The translations under genes and the position numbers were made by a program. From assembly GCF_003171515.1 (NCBI RefSeq), contig NC_089393.1, positions 434,001 through 498,000 on the forward strand: a DNA stretch of 64,000 bases, read 5' to 3'. Below are positions 50,910-61,833 of this stretch, in pieces (position 1 is the stretch's first letter; the number at the start of each line of letters is the position of its first letter). The stretch comes from Pyrenophora tritici-repentis. Taxonomy: Eukaryota; Ascomycota; Dothideomycetes; Pleosporales; Pleosporaceae. Below the pieces are notes generated by a model that had not been told where the DNA came from, searched no databases, and saw only the letters and a list, made by a program, of their open reading frames with translations.

Positions 50910-53211
50910 GTTTGGAAGAAAGCGGGTTGACAGGTCCTGGTGTAGTGGTAGGTTGGGCGGATGTTTGGTTCACGTATGTAAGGTGATATATTCAGGGTCT
51001 TCTGGATAGTAGAATAAACGTAGAAAGACGATCTATATATGTGTTAGCTGACCGCCTGTTATCCCCTGTAGATCCTCAAAGTCTGTTTGCTGTAGTCCCT
51101 CGTAAAAGGTAACCACCGCCGCGGAACTGTGATGGGGTTCTAGACCAAGGGCGCGCGTGGTTCTCGCCATGGTAGTGTCCAACAAAGCTACATGTTGGGT
51201 GGGCTGCGAAAAGAACACACGAGGAACCATCGCTTAGTCGTACATACCTTTGTTCTTTTGTTTCGGGCGCCGAGAAGGAAACACAGGATTCGTGGTAGTA
51301 GGAACCGAGGGAGGGCAGTCTCAACTTTATATGTGTATATATATAGTGTCCCTCTCAACTTAAGATTATATAGTAGTCAGTAGTCCTTTGTGACTCTGAA
51401 GCACTAATCTAATCGAGATAACCGAGAGCAAAACTTCCGATAACTTCCTTGCTAGAACAAGTTCCAGAGGCTACCGAGAGAGATAAGCCCATGCTTTATG
51501 TCTCGTCTCTTTGTCCGACTGACTGGACTTTCTCCGGTGGGAAGGCGAGCTTGGACCGCTCTCGAGCTAACTAGCATATGCGCCGAGATGCATCCTGGCA
51601 AACCCCGGATTAGCTGATAAGCGCGATAAAAACATGAGGCAGTCCGGCCGGACCAACCACATGTTGCGAAAGCGTGTGCTACGGCTGCTGCACTGGCCTG
51701 GACTATGTATAGAGTGTCGGAGGATGTGATGCTTGGGTTCCATTGCGTAAGCCGGTTGGTCGGCTATACGTGGAGGACAAGAAGGGCGGTGGGAACGATA
51801 CTCCCATGACTGTGCCTGGGGGAGGTTGGGGCTGACTTTAGATGGGGTAGCACCCAAGTTAGGTCGACGGTGTGATAAGTCCCAATTACCGACAGATGGT
51901 AAATAGAAATCGCCGCGGACCCATGGTGCGGAAAAACAAACGTCCTTGAGTTTGTTCCTTTCTTTCTTTCCTTCTAATTCCACCCTCCTTTGCATGCAGA
52001 GGCAGAAAGAAAGGGAAAGCCAAAAATACTCATCTTTTGCAACCAAAACACCCCAAGAATTGCTTCGCCGATGACCGGTTGGACCCTGGATGTCAGTAGC
52101 GTGAGAGGAGACGCGCATGCAGGGACCCGCGCTAGCCTCTCTCGGGTGGCCAACCGTTGGTAATTGGTCGGCAGGTACCGGAAGTCATGACTTCGAGTGA
52201 CCTTTTTTTCGTCGCACTTTCGGTCTAGATGATGACTCCTAAACGAGCCCGTTCCTTCGGTGCCCATCGATCGGAAAGCTGGAGACATCTGTGGTTGATA
52301 AGGTGTTGTCAAATCGAGGGCGACGATTGCGCCGGCTTGGCCGTAGCTGGAAGGTTGGTGGGAAGTCTATCCGAAGTAGAAGACGCAATAGCCGAACTTT
52401 GTCTGTTGGCTGCGAACACGTAGCTTTCTCCATACTCGAAAGCGATGATTGAATCTTTTTCCAGCTGGGTCGTGTGCCACGACATGGTAGTGAGTTGCCC
52501 CGAGCCGTTGTCCAACTTCGGAAATGTGCAGGTCCCGTCCTCTGCGTCAGCATGTGACATCCGTTCAATGGGTCTCGATGATCCTCGCTCTCACTTGACA
52601 CGGCGGTTCGTCGCTTCGCATTAAAGACCGCGCTCCGATGGCCGTCGGGCTTGAGCGACCGTATTGCCGAACGGTTTCAATGGTATTTGGGGTTATTGCC
52701 TTTTTGGGCATGTTGGTGATGGTGGTGTCGTAGTTCGGGCCCCCGTTCTCCGACAATTTACGGATGTCGGCATATACTTTGGTATCGAATCGTTTCTTCG
52801 TTGCAAAACAGGTGGTAGCACATGGAGTTATTGTACAACTTTAAGAGAGTAAGCATCTCGGCCACCTGCCTACGAACGTTTAAGCTTTCCCCTTGGAAGT
52901 GTGTAGTAATGTTCAGCTTGCGACGTTGCACATGCCCATCCGCCTCATCTAGCCTAGGTATAATAGATACAGTTCTACAGGACATGTAAACTACAACATG
53001 ATTCATCCATACATTTGCTAATACATTCCCATGGTTACTTCCTGACCTAGGCGAGCTTATGGTGTATACCAAATTTGCAGAATCATACACCCAATCCATC
53101 ATCAGCAGAACGCTAAGAGTAGAGAATCTGTACGAACATGGATATTTCTACTGGATGATGAAAAACAGTAGAACAAAGCCGCGCTCGCCTTCTTCGCTCT
53201 CTGGTAACCCC
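50910..53211. other. Gene-poor 2.3-kb region
   Basis: Frames at 51567-52118 (-), 52239-52601 (-) and 52758-53102 (-) have random composition. A piece at 52309-52500 (-), containing MSWHTTQLEKDSIIAFEYGE, is more protein-like and could be a gene remnant, but no start, partner exon or family supports it. Confidence 0.4.
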
Positions 53212-54390
53212 CTAATCGCTAGCCTTTGTCTCGCTTAATTCTGCCTTGGACTCGCCTGATTCCGCCTGCTTCTTCTTCGATTTTGCTTTCTTCTTCTTCG
53301 GCAGTGGGTTGACGAATTTGTCTTCGTAAGTCTCCTTAGTCACCAAGCCCTTCTCTTGAAGTTCTGCAACATATTCAGGGTCATATTTTGCGTATTGGTG
53401 TACTCTCCACGGGGCAGGCTCTGCAGGTCGCAACCACGTTAGTCGACCCTCAACGACCGTATCGTGTATCTCGAGAGAAGCCTTTTCGGCACCTTCCTTA
53501 GTCTCAAAGTCCATCATGCATAGCAGGCGGGGCATTTGCTGCATATCACCGTAGAAGGGGGCATGACCACTAATGGCTTCAATCCCGTGCTTGGACAACA
53601 ATCTTCCGATGACCTCGAAATTCTTCTCTCTAGCCTCACCGACACGCAGTTTGGGAAACCAACCAGGTGTCTTAACCGAAAGCATCATTCGGCGGCCTTC
53701 CTCCAAAGGACGTAGGGCATCGCGTGTTGTACTGCCTTGGGGAATGAAGAATCGGGGTTTGGAAGTAGGACATATTTCTCTGGTCTCCGAGGGCAATCGA
53801 GACCACACGAAGTCGGGCTTTATATGTTGGACTCCTCCCATATACTTATGTAACGATGTGAGGTTGCCCCATTGTTCGACTAGTCTTTTGGCTTCTTCTT
53901 CACTTCCCAGTTCCGCAAATACGAAACTGTTGTTACAGAAGTTGAAGCGGTCTATCACCATTTGCAATTTCTTGCTGCATGTTCGTTAGCGATTGACCCC
54001 AGAGGCTTGAAAACGGCCTGGACACGACTCGTAGTGAAAGACTCACACCGTAAATCCGTCACCTTTCAGCAGTTCAACGAGTTCAAATTTTGCCAATCTG
54101 CGTTCCACCCTGAACAAGGCGACTGTCTGTGCAGGATTCACAGGCGTCTCAGGTGTCAAAGGTTCCAGAATTGTCTGCTCTCGTGTATCTGTCAGGGCAA
54201 TTTCCGGTCCTCTCGAAGTCGTTGCAACGATATCTTCGCGTGACGATGTACTGGACATGAAGGTGCGACTTGGAAATGGTATTCTGATTGATGCAATCGA
54301 TGGAGTAACTCGTACACAAGGTGCAGTCCTGGGGAAGAGACAGCGGCCTCGTAAAAGCGCCCTAGGTAAAGCCATTATGAACAAAGGCAA
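53212..54390 (-). CDS. Probable mitochondrial RRM-like protein A
   Basis: Exons 54390-54047 and 53974-53212, 72-bp intron (donor GTGAGT, acceptor CATGCAG, phase 2), giving 368 aa, or 363 from the next Met at 54375. The N-terminus is Arg/Ser/Pro-rich and free of acids for ~40 residues (ALPRALLRGRCLFPRTAP), a mitochondrial presequence. Two RRM-like units: VALFRVERRLAKFELVELLK ... NNSFVFAELGSEEEAKRLVE (about 90-150), and the unit ending MMDFETKEGAEKASLEIHD (about 255-320). The C-terminus is Lys-rich (NPLPKKKKAKSKKK) and then acidic. Divergent neighbour at 54632 has the same plan. RNA binding is inferred from the fold pattern only; RNP consensus aromatics are weak. Confidence 0.68.
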
Positions 54391-54631
54391 TACTCAATGC
54401 GATAGAGCGAGTTCTAAGATCGATCCCGGGTTTGCCGCTGGTTTGCGACTGCTGGCAATGGGTTGTGGTGTGCGAATAACGCCCAGCGATATTTCTCTAC
54501 ATCTTTGTTGCCAAGACGCTAGTTAACCCAAAGAAACCTAAAACCATCTCGCCTCCAGCTTTCAATCTCAACTTGCAATCCATCTTGCTAGCGTCGAATA
54601 CCCAAACCGCGGCTCGATACTCAGTTTACAG
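54391..54631. promoter_or_regulatory. Bidirectional promoter of the RRM-like pair
   Basis: 241 bp between the two divergent starts, so expression of both probable mitochondrial genes may be linked. Confidence 0.5.
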
Positions 54632-55644
54632 ATGGCATCCTTCCGAGCTTGCGTTGTTTGTGTTGCATCTCGGGTACCGCCCCGCGCCGTGGTACCTGCT
54701 AGAGCTGCACCTTTTACAACAAGAGTTGCTTGGCAGCCTCTTTTGCTGGTTTCCACTCGTCTATTACATTCATCCGCTTTGTTGCCAATAGATGAAACTG
54801 TCCAACCCGATGGAACAGCCTCAATGAGACTGCCGCCTATACCCGATCTTCCTATTGGGTGGCGACACGATGTTTTTGGCTTCTATGCCTCTCAAGTACC
54901 GAATATTACTCGCATATCACTTCCCAGTGCTGCAGGGGAGAAAGAATTGAGAGAACTGTTAGAAAATGAGAAAATTGATCCGTAAGTTTCGGGGTTCATC
55001 TGAGCTGATGCATTACGCTCACGCTGATGTCGATGAAAAGCGACCATATGTGGATACATTTTCGTCACAACAATCCGAAACGTCATTACGGATACTGTCT
55101 CGTGGAAATCAAGGACCCGACCCAAAGACAACGTTTTCTGAACCTTCTACCGACATGGAGAATCTTAGGAAAGGAACTCACTATTCAGACAGAATGGCTA
55201 AAAGACCTTGCTGCCAAGAACTTTGTGGCCAGTTTATTAAAAGGGTGGTATGCAAGCCCGTCGAGCGACATCACAATGTGTAGATACCGTGGACACCAAG
55301 ACCGGCTTCCGGGACACATCAGTGATGCCAGACGGGAAGGAAAAATCGTCAGGGCTGGGAACCTACCCCCGGGTGGGTCATCTCCTCCGCTCCAAAAGCG
55401 CGTCCTACAGAGGATATACGAATTACTTCACGGTATCGACGTCGAAGGGCTCATGTTTCATCAGAGGAGGGAACTATCTCTCCCTAGTGGGACATACAGT
55501 GGAGAACATGTTTACATGATGCTTTCAAGGGTGGAGGACGCAAAGGCTGTGCGTCGTATCTTGCATCACAACCAGATCCTTGATTATATGCCCATGACGA
55601 TGATATTGCAACCACGTCACATATATCCAAGTTTGCATCTTTAG
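54632..55644 (+). CDS. Probable mitochondrial RRM-like protein B
   Basis: Exons 54632-54981 and 55041-55644, 59-bp intron (donor GTAAGT, acceptor GAAAAG, phase 2), giving 317 aa. The N-terminus is Arg/Val/Ala-rich and lacks acids for ~50 residues (VASRVPPRAVVPARAAPF), a mitochondrial targeting peptide ending near LHSSALL. An RRM-like unit at about 80-160 has DVFGFYASQVPNITRISLPS, helix EKELRELLENEKID, strand DHMWIHFR and HYGYCLVEIKDPTQRQRFL. A second unit ends EHVYMMLSRVEDAKAVRRIL. The intron lies at the same place in the fold (between helix 1 and strand 2) and the same phase as in gene A. The acceptor is the least certain element; an alternative start in exon 2 would lose the presequence. 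Confidence 0.66.
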
Positions 55645-55742
55645 TTTGGTCAAGAGATTATGGTAAGGAGAAACAATTCTAACGCTAGTCTGGGATAATC
55701 ACACAACGACGTGTTGGCCGTCTAGTATCCACATTAAGTATC

Positions 55743-57384
55743 CTACGTTCTTGCTCGAAATTGCAAAACCGGCCCATCCTTCTTACTCGCAAACACATCC
55801 TGGATTTGATACTCAGTCGCCCTTGTCCTGCCGACTTCCAGATCTTTGCTTCCAGCACCCAGGGTTGTACCTGGTGCCAACCTCAGATCGTACAGGTACA
55901 GAACTCGTGCAATGGTCACCGTCAGCTCTACGTAAGCCAGACCCTTGCCAATGCAGCCTCTAGGACCAATGCTGAAGGGGTTGTATGCCGATTGCGCCGC
56001 AGCCAGGCTATGATGGAGTGGATTCGCGGAGGGGTCCGACAGCCATCGCTCGGGAATGTAGTCGAATGGTTGAGGGAAGTAATTGGGGTTGTGATGAATG
56101 GCGTAGATGGGGACGCCGACATCGATACCAGCGGGGATATGGTGGCCATCAACATCCAGGCCGCCAGCAAGGACTTCGCGTGGAAGAGCGCCGGCTACCG
56201 GGGGCGTCATTCGCATCGTCTCGTCGATGCATGCACGTAGGAATGAGCAAGCGCCAAGTTTGGGTCCGGTTACAATCTCCTCGACGTCGGCGAAAGCCTC
56301 GCGGATCTCCTTGCACACCTTTTGCAACGCTGACGGGTTGTTGGCGAGGTAGAAAAAGGTGCCAGCCATAGCCGTTGATGTCGTATCCGAGCCAGCAATA
56401 ATCAGGAGATTCGACTCTCCCCACAGTTCATCCATGCTGAAGCCTTTGCCAGTCTCCGGATCCTTTGCATTGAGAAGGTAGTAGAAGAAGTCCTTGCGGT
56501 CAACATCCACACCAAGCTTCGTGCGCTCCATAGCTTGGCCCTTGCTATACTGCATATACTGCGCGCGCTGCCCCGCAATCTTGCGAAAAAACAACTTGTC
56601 CAAATGCCAATTATGAATCGTAAGATGCGTACCGCAGATGAGATGGCGATGTGCGGCATTTCCGACCAACTGCGTCGCAAACCGGTTTATGGGACTCTCC
56701 AACATGCCAAAAGCCTTGCCAAACACCAAGTCGCCCATGATGTCGAAGACGAGCCACTCGCACCAATGCGCCGTGTTCCACGCATCGTTCCAACCCCCAT
56801 CCTTCTCGTCTGTCAAACTCTTCTCTCCGCTCCAGTTGTTGCTCTTGCGACCTAGTAGTTCACAGCCCACGCGCACGTTGGCCAGGATATACTTTTCCAA
56901 ACTCTTGATTGCGGAATCGCTGAATGCATGGCTCATTACTCGTCTCTTGCGCGCATGTTGCATCTTGTCAATCGCACTATGTACGCTGACGGCCTTTGGC
57001 GTACTGGGAAACGCCTCGTAAAACGACGCCTTCTTGACATTCGAGCGGAACCCATAGATTGTCTTTAGCCCCGTGGCGGTGTTGATAGAAAGTAGATTCG
57101 GCCCCAGACGAACATAGGTTCCATACTGCTCGTGCGCGCGGTGGAAGGCTAGATGTCGTGATCCCTTGTAGGCGTAGTATGCGAGGTAGATGTCCGTAAT
57201 TTTTGCGAGGAATGGGCCGGGGTATTTGGCGAGGGGGTGGAGGGTTAATCTGTAGATGATTACACCGAGGATCTGGAATTTGTTAGTCAAAAGGAATATA
57301 TGTGATGTGGCAGAGATGGGGGGATAAACGTACGTAGCAGACCAAGCCTCCAAAGAGGGAGGCGAGGAGTAGTAGAATCGCCAT
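55743..57384 (-). CDS. Cytochrome P450 monooxygenase
   Basis: Heme-thiolate monooxygenase, ER-anchored; substrate unknown. Two exons, 57384-57334 and 57272-55743 (61-bp intron, donor GTACGT, acceptor TTCCAG), give 526 aa. The 17-codon first exon (MAILLLLASLFGGLVCY) supplies the membrane anchor and continues into ILGVIIYRLTLHPLAKYPGP, the proline-rich hinge. Extending the second exon's frame upstream through the intron to 57434 gives an implausible N-terminus. Motifs: I-helix AGSDTTST, K-helix ETMR (ExxR), PERW, and heme loop FSIGPRGCIG with Cys457. Family-level naming is not possible by eye; HPLAKYPGPFLAKITDIYLA is the benzoate-hydroxylase/CYP65-like fungal style. No secondary-metabolite backbone gene lies nearby, so it is a solitary P450 in this window. 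Confidence 0.92.
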
Positions 57385-58120
57385 ATCGAGCGATAGACGG
57401 ATGTATGCAAGTTGAGGCGTGCGTTATATCGCAATGATCGAATGCAGAATGTGTTATTGAGAAATGTAGCAGTTCATTATCACTCCAAGTTTCAAGCTTG
57501 CTCTTCGCTCAAATTAGGGAATTGTAGCTATGATGGGGTTTTTTCGTTGAAGCAACAATGAATGAATGAATGAACACAATGGAGAAATCTCCTCTCCTAA
57601 GTACCTCCTCACCATCCCACCGCCATCCGCTCCCTCCCCCAATACCCATCTAGCACATGACGAAGTCTTATTAATCGCGGCTACGCAAGTCCCACCTGCA
57701 CGTCAATCGCGATCGCGGTGGTTTGCGCCGGGCACTCTTTGTGCGACCGGTGTAGTCCGGCTAGCGTCGGCAGGTGCAGGCAAACCATGCACGTGCGACG
57801 GCTATCGGGGCGAGCGGGCAGCGCTGCAACGCTAAAGCGGATACTGAAGTGGAATGGAGGGAAATCGGGGGTGTGGGCTTTGTTTTTCTTGTGTTGCGGC
57901 TGGATGAGGACGGATGTTAGCACACCGGAAGGTTTAGGTAGTGAATGTGGTGGGAGGGTTTTGGTGGGGTAGGAGGATGGCGTGTGATGGTGCATGGAGG
58001 TTTGGGAGATGTTTGCGGATAGATGTTTTGCTTAATCAATTGTCATTTTATCGTGGAAGTATCATGAAGCTCTACATCGCTTCCTTCATTTCCTACAAAC
58101 TACACACGTCACTACACGTC
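57385..58120. other. Intergenic, P450 5' side
   Basis: Promoter side of the P450. An AATG tetranucleotide run lies at about 57557-57573. Frames at 57566-57995 overlap on both strands and look random. Confidence 0.45.
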
Positions 58121-58441
58121 CTAAGCACCCCCTTCCCTCTTCGCATACTCCTCCTCCATCCTCTTCTCATACTGCCTTCCCTTTTCCTTCGCATCCTCTT
58201 CCTCAGTCACATCCTGTATCCTCCTCGCATCCGCTTGTCTCGGATCTTCCAACTGCCGCCCTGCAGCATCTGTCTGGTAGCGTTCCACGCGCGGGGCCTC
58301 ACCGTGCGCTTGGTGGGTGCGTTGGACGCGGGTACCGGAGGGGTCTGAGTATGTTTGCTCCGATTGTGAGGTTGTGCGGCCATTGATGGTGGTGCTGCTG
58401 CTGGATGTGGAGAAGGATTGGAAGGTTGATGAGGATGGCAT
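58121..58441 (-). CDS. Small hydrophilic fungal protein (106 aa)
   Basis: Single exon, 106 aa. Ser/Thr-rich start (FQSFSTSSSSTTINGRTTSQ), a middle block QTYSDPSGTRVQRTHQAHGE and VERYQTDAAGRQLED, and a highly charged helical end (DVTEEEDAKEKGRQYEKRME). No signal peptide, TM or Cys. Composition (strong Arg/Glu/Gln, no low-quality Cys/Leu shadow pattern) and a clear ATG support coding. Function not recognised; similar small charged proteins in fungi are often stress-related, which is only an analogy. Confidence 0.6.
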   Translation of the reverse strand: MPSSSTFQSFSTSSSSTTINGRTTSQSEQTYSDPSGTRVQRTHQAHGEAPRVERYQTDAAGRQLEDPRQADARRIQDVTEEEDAKEKGRQYEKRMEEEYAKREGGA

Positions 58442-58882
58442 TGTGGGCGGTGTGCTTGGTTGGAACTGATGGTGGTGTTTAGATGTGTGTAGATGATGAT
58501 TTAATGACTTAGGGTTGCTTTAGGATATGTAGTGTGAGCTAGGAGGTTATACGCCGATTTTATGTTTGTGGATGCGTAGGTGTGTGATTGTGATGTGCGG
58601 CTGTGATCTCATACTGTGACGTCATGGGTCCGTTGTTGGTCTGACGAACGCATCACAAACTTAAAGAATGGCATGCGTGCTGTACTTGGGATGTCTGTCA
58701 TATTGATGGTATTGAATGGTGTGTCGTCGAGATGAATAATTCCGAGAATTCCTGAACCCACAATGGGCATACGAGACTTAGCCTACCAACTCAACTGATG
58801 GCGTCTAAAAGATGCCCCAACCCTGCCAATGCTCCGGTTACTAAGGTTGCACCAGCATCTTTTCTACTTTATGGTTAGTAAT
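58442..58882. other. Intergenic, nothing recognised
   Basis: No motif or frame worth calling. Confidence 0.4.
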
Positions 58883-59122
58883 TCATACCATAGTACAACA
58901 CTGTCTGCGTAAGGATTCTTCGTACATCTTGCGTCCCTTGGGTTTGTTGGTAGTAGCAGTGTCATCCGCATCGCTACCATGACCTTTTGGGTCCGCTTCA
59001 GAATCAGACAGATCTTTTGATGATTTTGAGGCAGAAGACGGAGTCTGTTGGTTCAGGACTGGTTGTTTTGTTGGATCTTGAAGGGTGTTGGATTTGTCGT
59101 CGTTGTGTGATGGCACAAACAT
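58883..59122 (-). CDS. Small protein ending in a CaaX-like box (79 aa)
   Basis: 79 codons: a hydrophilic Ser/Asp/Lys-rich body (SKSSKDLSDSEADPKGHGSD) and a basic tail KPKGRKMYEESLRRQCCTMV. The final Cys-Thr-Met-Val fits the CaaX prenylation format, preceded by a second Cys and a polybasic stretch, the usual arrangement of membrane-targeted small proteins. An upstream exon is possible. Family not recognised. If real, prenylation would place it on cytosolic membrane faces. Confidence 0.5.
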   Translation of the reverse strand: MFVPSHNDDKSNTLQDPTKQPVLNQQTPSSASKSSKDLSDSEADPKGHGSDADDTATTNKPKGRKMYEESLRRQCCTMV

Positions 59123-59834
59123 GGTTGTGTTCTTTATGGCTGTGTGCAGTTGAATAACTTAGAAGACAGTGGATTTCTGTGGTTCTTGAAGATACGATAG
59201 TTGAATGGATATATATGAGTACGAAAAATGGTTTAATCCTCATACCAACTTAAAGAAACGCTTGCTCTTGATCCAAACGACAACGGCAACTTGGCAGGTA
59301 TCTCGGATAAGCCGTCTCTTACGCCGGGTCTAAGAGCTGGAGAGTCCTATTGGCACGTAAAGCAAGATTGGAATCATCGCACTCGCGAGGCGTCCTACTC
59401 AGCCTTGTGCCAGCGAATCAGGCATCCAGTCATACAGAGGTATCAGGTCTTGATCAAGTATGATCAGCATCTGTAACAGGCGAATTCTGCTGGAAGACGG
59501 ATCGCAGGAATGCGCAGATCGTGAAGATCGATCGTGCGTGGTTGGGCGTATGTGAAGGTTTAACGTCATTTGGGACGGAAGCTAATCAACGGTGAAATTA
59601 CATCTCGTATCTGCATTAAGTAGGTAGGCTATATCAGAAACGTGGAGTAGCAATGCCACGATGGAAATAGAAACCCTAAGAGCATCGAGAAGGGTTTGCG
59701 GGGTTTCAGCGATGGTTCTGTTCTGCGTCGGCTAGGCGCTCCCACCCCTGCCGCCTCCGCCACGCTACGCCCCTGACATGGCTGGCGAGGCGCGGCTTTC
59801 CGTCATTCACCCTCACCAGCTCAGCGAGCTCACC
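59123..59834. other. Intergenic, nothing recognised
   Basis: A 19-codon in-frame extension (59778) precedes the chosen start of the next gene. Otherwise random frames. Confidence 0.4.
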
Positions 59835-61185
59835 ATGCTGCTTTTCGGGATAGCGCTGCTACTTCCGCTTGTATTGTCGAAGCGCTTTGCTGATATTCCC
59901 AAAGCACTTGATTGTAGCGACCCTAAAAGTGCTGCAAAGGTCAAAGCGTGCGCGCAACCTATCGCAGATGTTACAGCAGTAGTACCCGGATCGTCCTACA
60001 TTGCGAAGATCGAATGCAAAGACTGCCCATATGTGAATCGCGAGGAAAATGCTGTGGATGACAAGGTCGTGGGCGGTAAGGTTGTGAATGGTGATCAGAT
60101 ACTCGTATGTCAACCCTCGGCCTCAATCTTCAAATGAGACATGCAACAGGAAGGCTGATTGACACCCATCTTAGCTTCTGAACATTACTCTCGCACACGA
60201 TAATCGCACCATTCTCCTCAATAATGAACCGCTCTATCCTCTGCCGACTATACCCACCCCTCCTCGATTCCGTGTCGTCCAATACCCGCTCAACCTCTCC
60301 AACGCAGACCTCAGTGGACGTCTACTAGATCCCGAATCTCCTGAGTGGCGAGGACTACGTCTATCGCACTCTCCCATAGAATTTGATTATCTGTACACGA
60401 CGAATACAGCCCCACGCGAAAGAGAGGAAAAGGATGAAGGTATAGAATACTGGCGTGTTGCTGTGGATGTGATTGGAAAGTCGGCGGGATATCCTGGAGA
60501 TTCGGCTTGGAAATTTGACGATCGAGAGCAAAAGATGCTGTGGATTCTGGTCAAAGGATTGCCGGTGAAGACGGAGAAGAGCAGCAGCGGACGAGATAAC
60601 AAAGCTGCAGACCCATTCGGCCACGTCGGGACCGACAAGACATACGAATACCAGATTATCCATATGCGTCTAGTCGATCGAGTCTACAACTTCCTAGCCA
60701 AGACACCCTTGACTCTCTGGGGCAGGATAGGCCACTTCCTCGGAAACGACGTCTGGGAAGTAGATGGGGGTCGTTTCCTCTACATAGAGGAAGAGTGGGG
60801 CAACTACGGGAAGAAAGGGACACTGCGCGATATGTTTGGCGAATTCGTATACTGGCACTCTTGGTACTTGATCTGGATCATTCTCAGCAGCATACTGGGC
60901 GGTCTTGTCACGTCGTTTGGCATGTATAAATTTGCCAAGTGGATTCTTGCGCAACGAGAGCTGATGAAATGGGATGGCATGGAGAATGTATGGGAAAACA
61001 TGAGGAGGGAAAGAATCGCAGAAGAGGAGGGCGTGCTGCTAAATGGAGAATGGGCGTACAGAGACGACCCCGACGAGGGCGGAAGCTCATCACAACCACC
61101 AGCGTATGCGGAAGCGATGAAACCACTGCCGAGTAAACCGCTGCCCGAAAAGCCGTTACCTGAGGTTCCGCTCATTGACGCTTGA
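59835..61185 (+). CDS. Secretory-pathway membrane protein with Pro-rich tail
   Basis: Exons 59835-60104 and 60175-61185 (70-bp intron, donor GTATGT, acceptor CTTAG, phase 0) give 426 aa; an upstream Met at 59778 would add 19 residues but spoil the signal peptide. Signal peptide MLLFGIALLLPLVLS, then a lumenal domain with C-x-x-C (ECKDCPYV) and N-glycosylation sites (NITL, NRT, NLS). A folded region follows (YWRVAVDVIGKSAGYPGDSA, KMLWILVKGLP). One TM helix (WYLIWIILSSILGGLVTSFG, ~310-335) precedes a cytosolic helix EEEGVLLNGEWAYRDD and a proline-rich end with PPAY and repeated KPLPxKPLPEKPLPEVPL. PPxY motifs recruit WW-domain proteins such as Rsp5-type ligases. Family function unknown. Confidence 0.75.
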
Positions 61186-61833
61186 GGAGGATGGTCTCGC
61201 AACTATCACATCATTCGATACTTTCTCAACATATACCCGGCTGATTATCAGATCATATTTCGACATCAATCTAGTACCTGCTTAACACTGCTGCTGTTTA
61301 CACCATCAAATCGCCAGAGAAATGGGTCATTCTACGGGCATCCTAACTGCATCGACTCATGTCACTGTTCAAGCAATGCAACCAGCTGGACGATGTTTTT
61401 AGAATTCACTGGCCATCAACAATTGTACATAGAGGATCAGACACACGAAGCCGTTATTACGCCTTACATCAACTGCCATACTCGGCTCTTATCACCGGCA
61501 AACTCCGGTACCTCTACGCCCCGCCAAGCTTCCGCTTACCAATGTCTACAATGCTTTTGATAGAGGTTCCGATGATCGAGCGTCCAAACATTAGATCAGT
61601 GTTGGCATGATGAATTTGAGCGCTTCAAGCGCCCACTTGGCGCTAGTTATGACGCGTGTAGTTATCGGCGGAACAGGACGACTCACGGCGAAAAAAATGC
61701 GGGGACCGAAAAGCGGAGCATGGGTAGCAGATTGTTGAAAAACATAAAGACGCAGCAATTTCCGTCTAGAGTTGGGGGTTCTGAAGAAGCCAATCATCCC
61801 ATCAATATCAAAAACGGAAAGTATAGCGCAACC
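61186..61833. other. Intergenic, promoter side of the NmrA-like gene
   Basis: No supported frame. Confidence 0.45.

Noticed and set aside
51567..52118. 183-codon minus-strand frame
   Set aside because: Composition random (Arg/Ser/His/Pro), no domain, and no supporting promoter or intron pattern.
52309..52560. Minus-strand frame containing MSWHTTQLEKDSIIAFEYGE
   Set aside because: Protein-like patch but isolated; no plausible start exon or partner. Possibly a gene remnant, left uncalled.
55743..57434. Uninterrupted 563-codon P450 frame starting at 57434
   Set aside because: Its first ~50 residues read through an intron; the spliced 17-codon exon gives a proper hydrophobic anchor.
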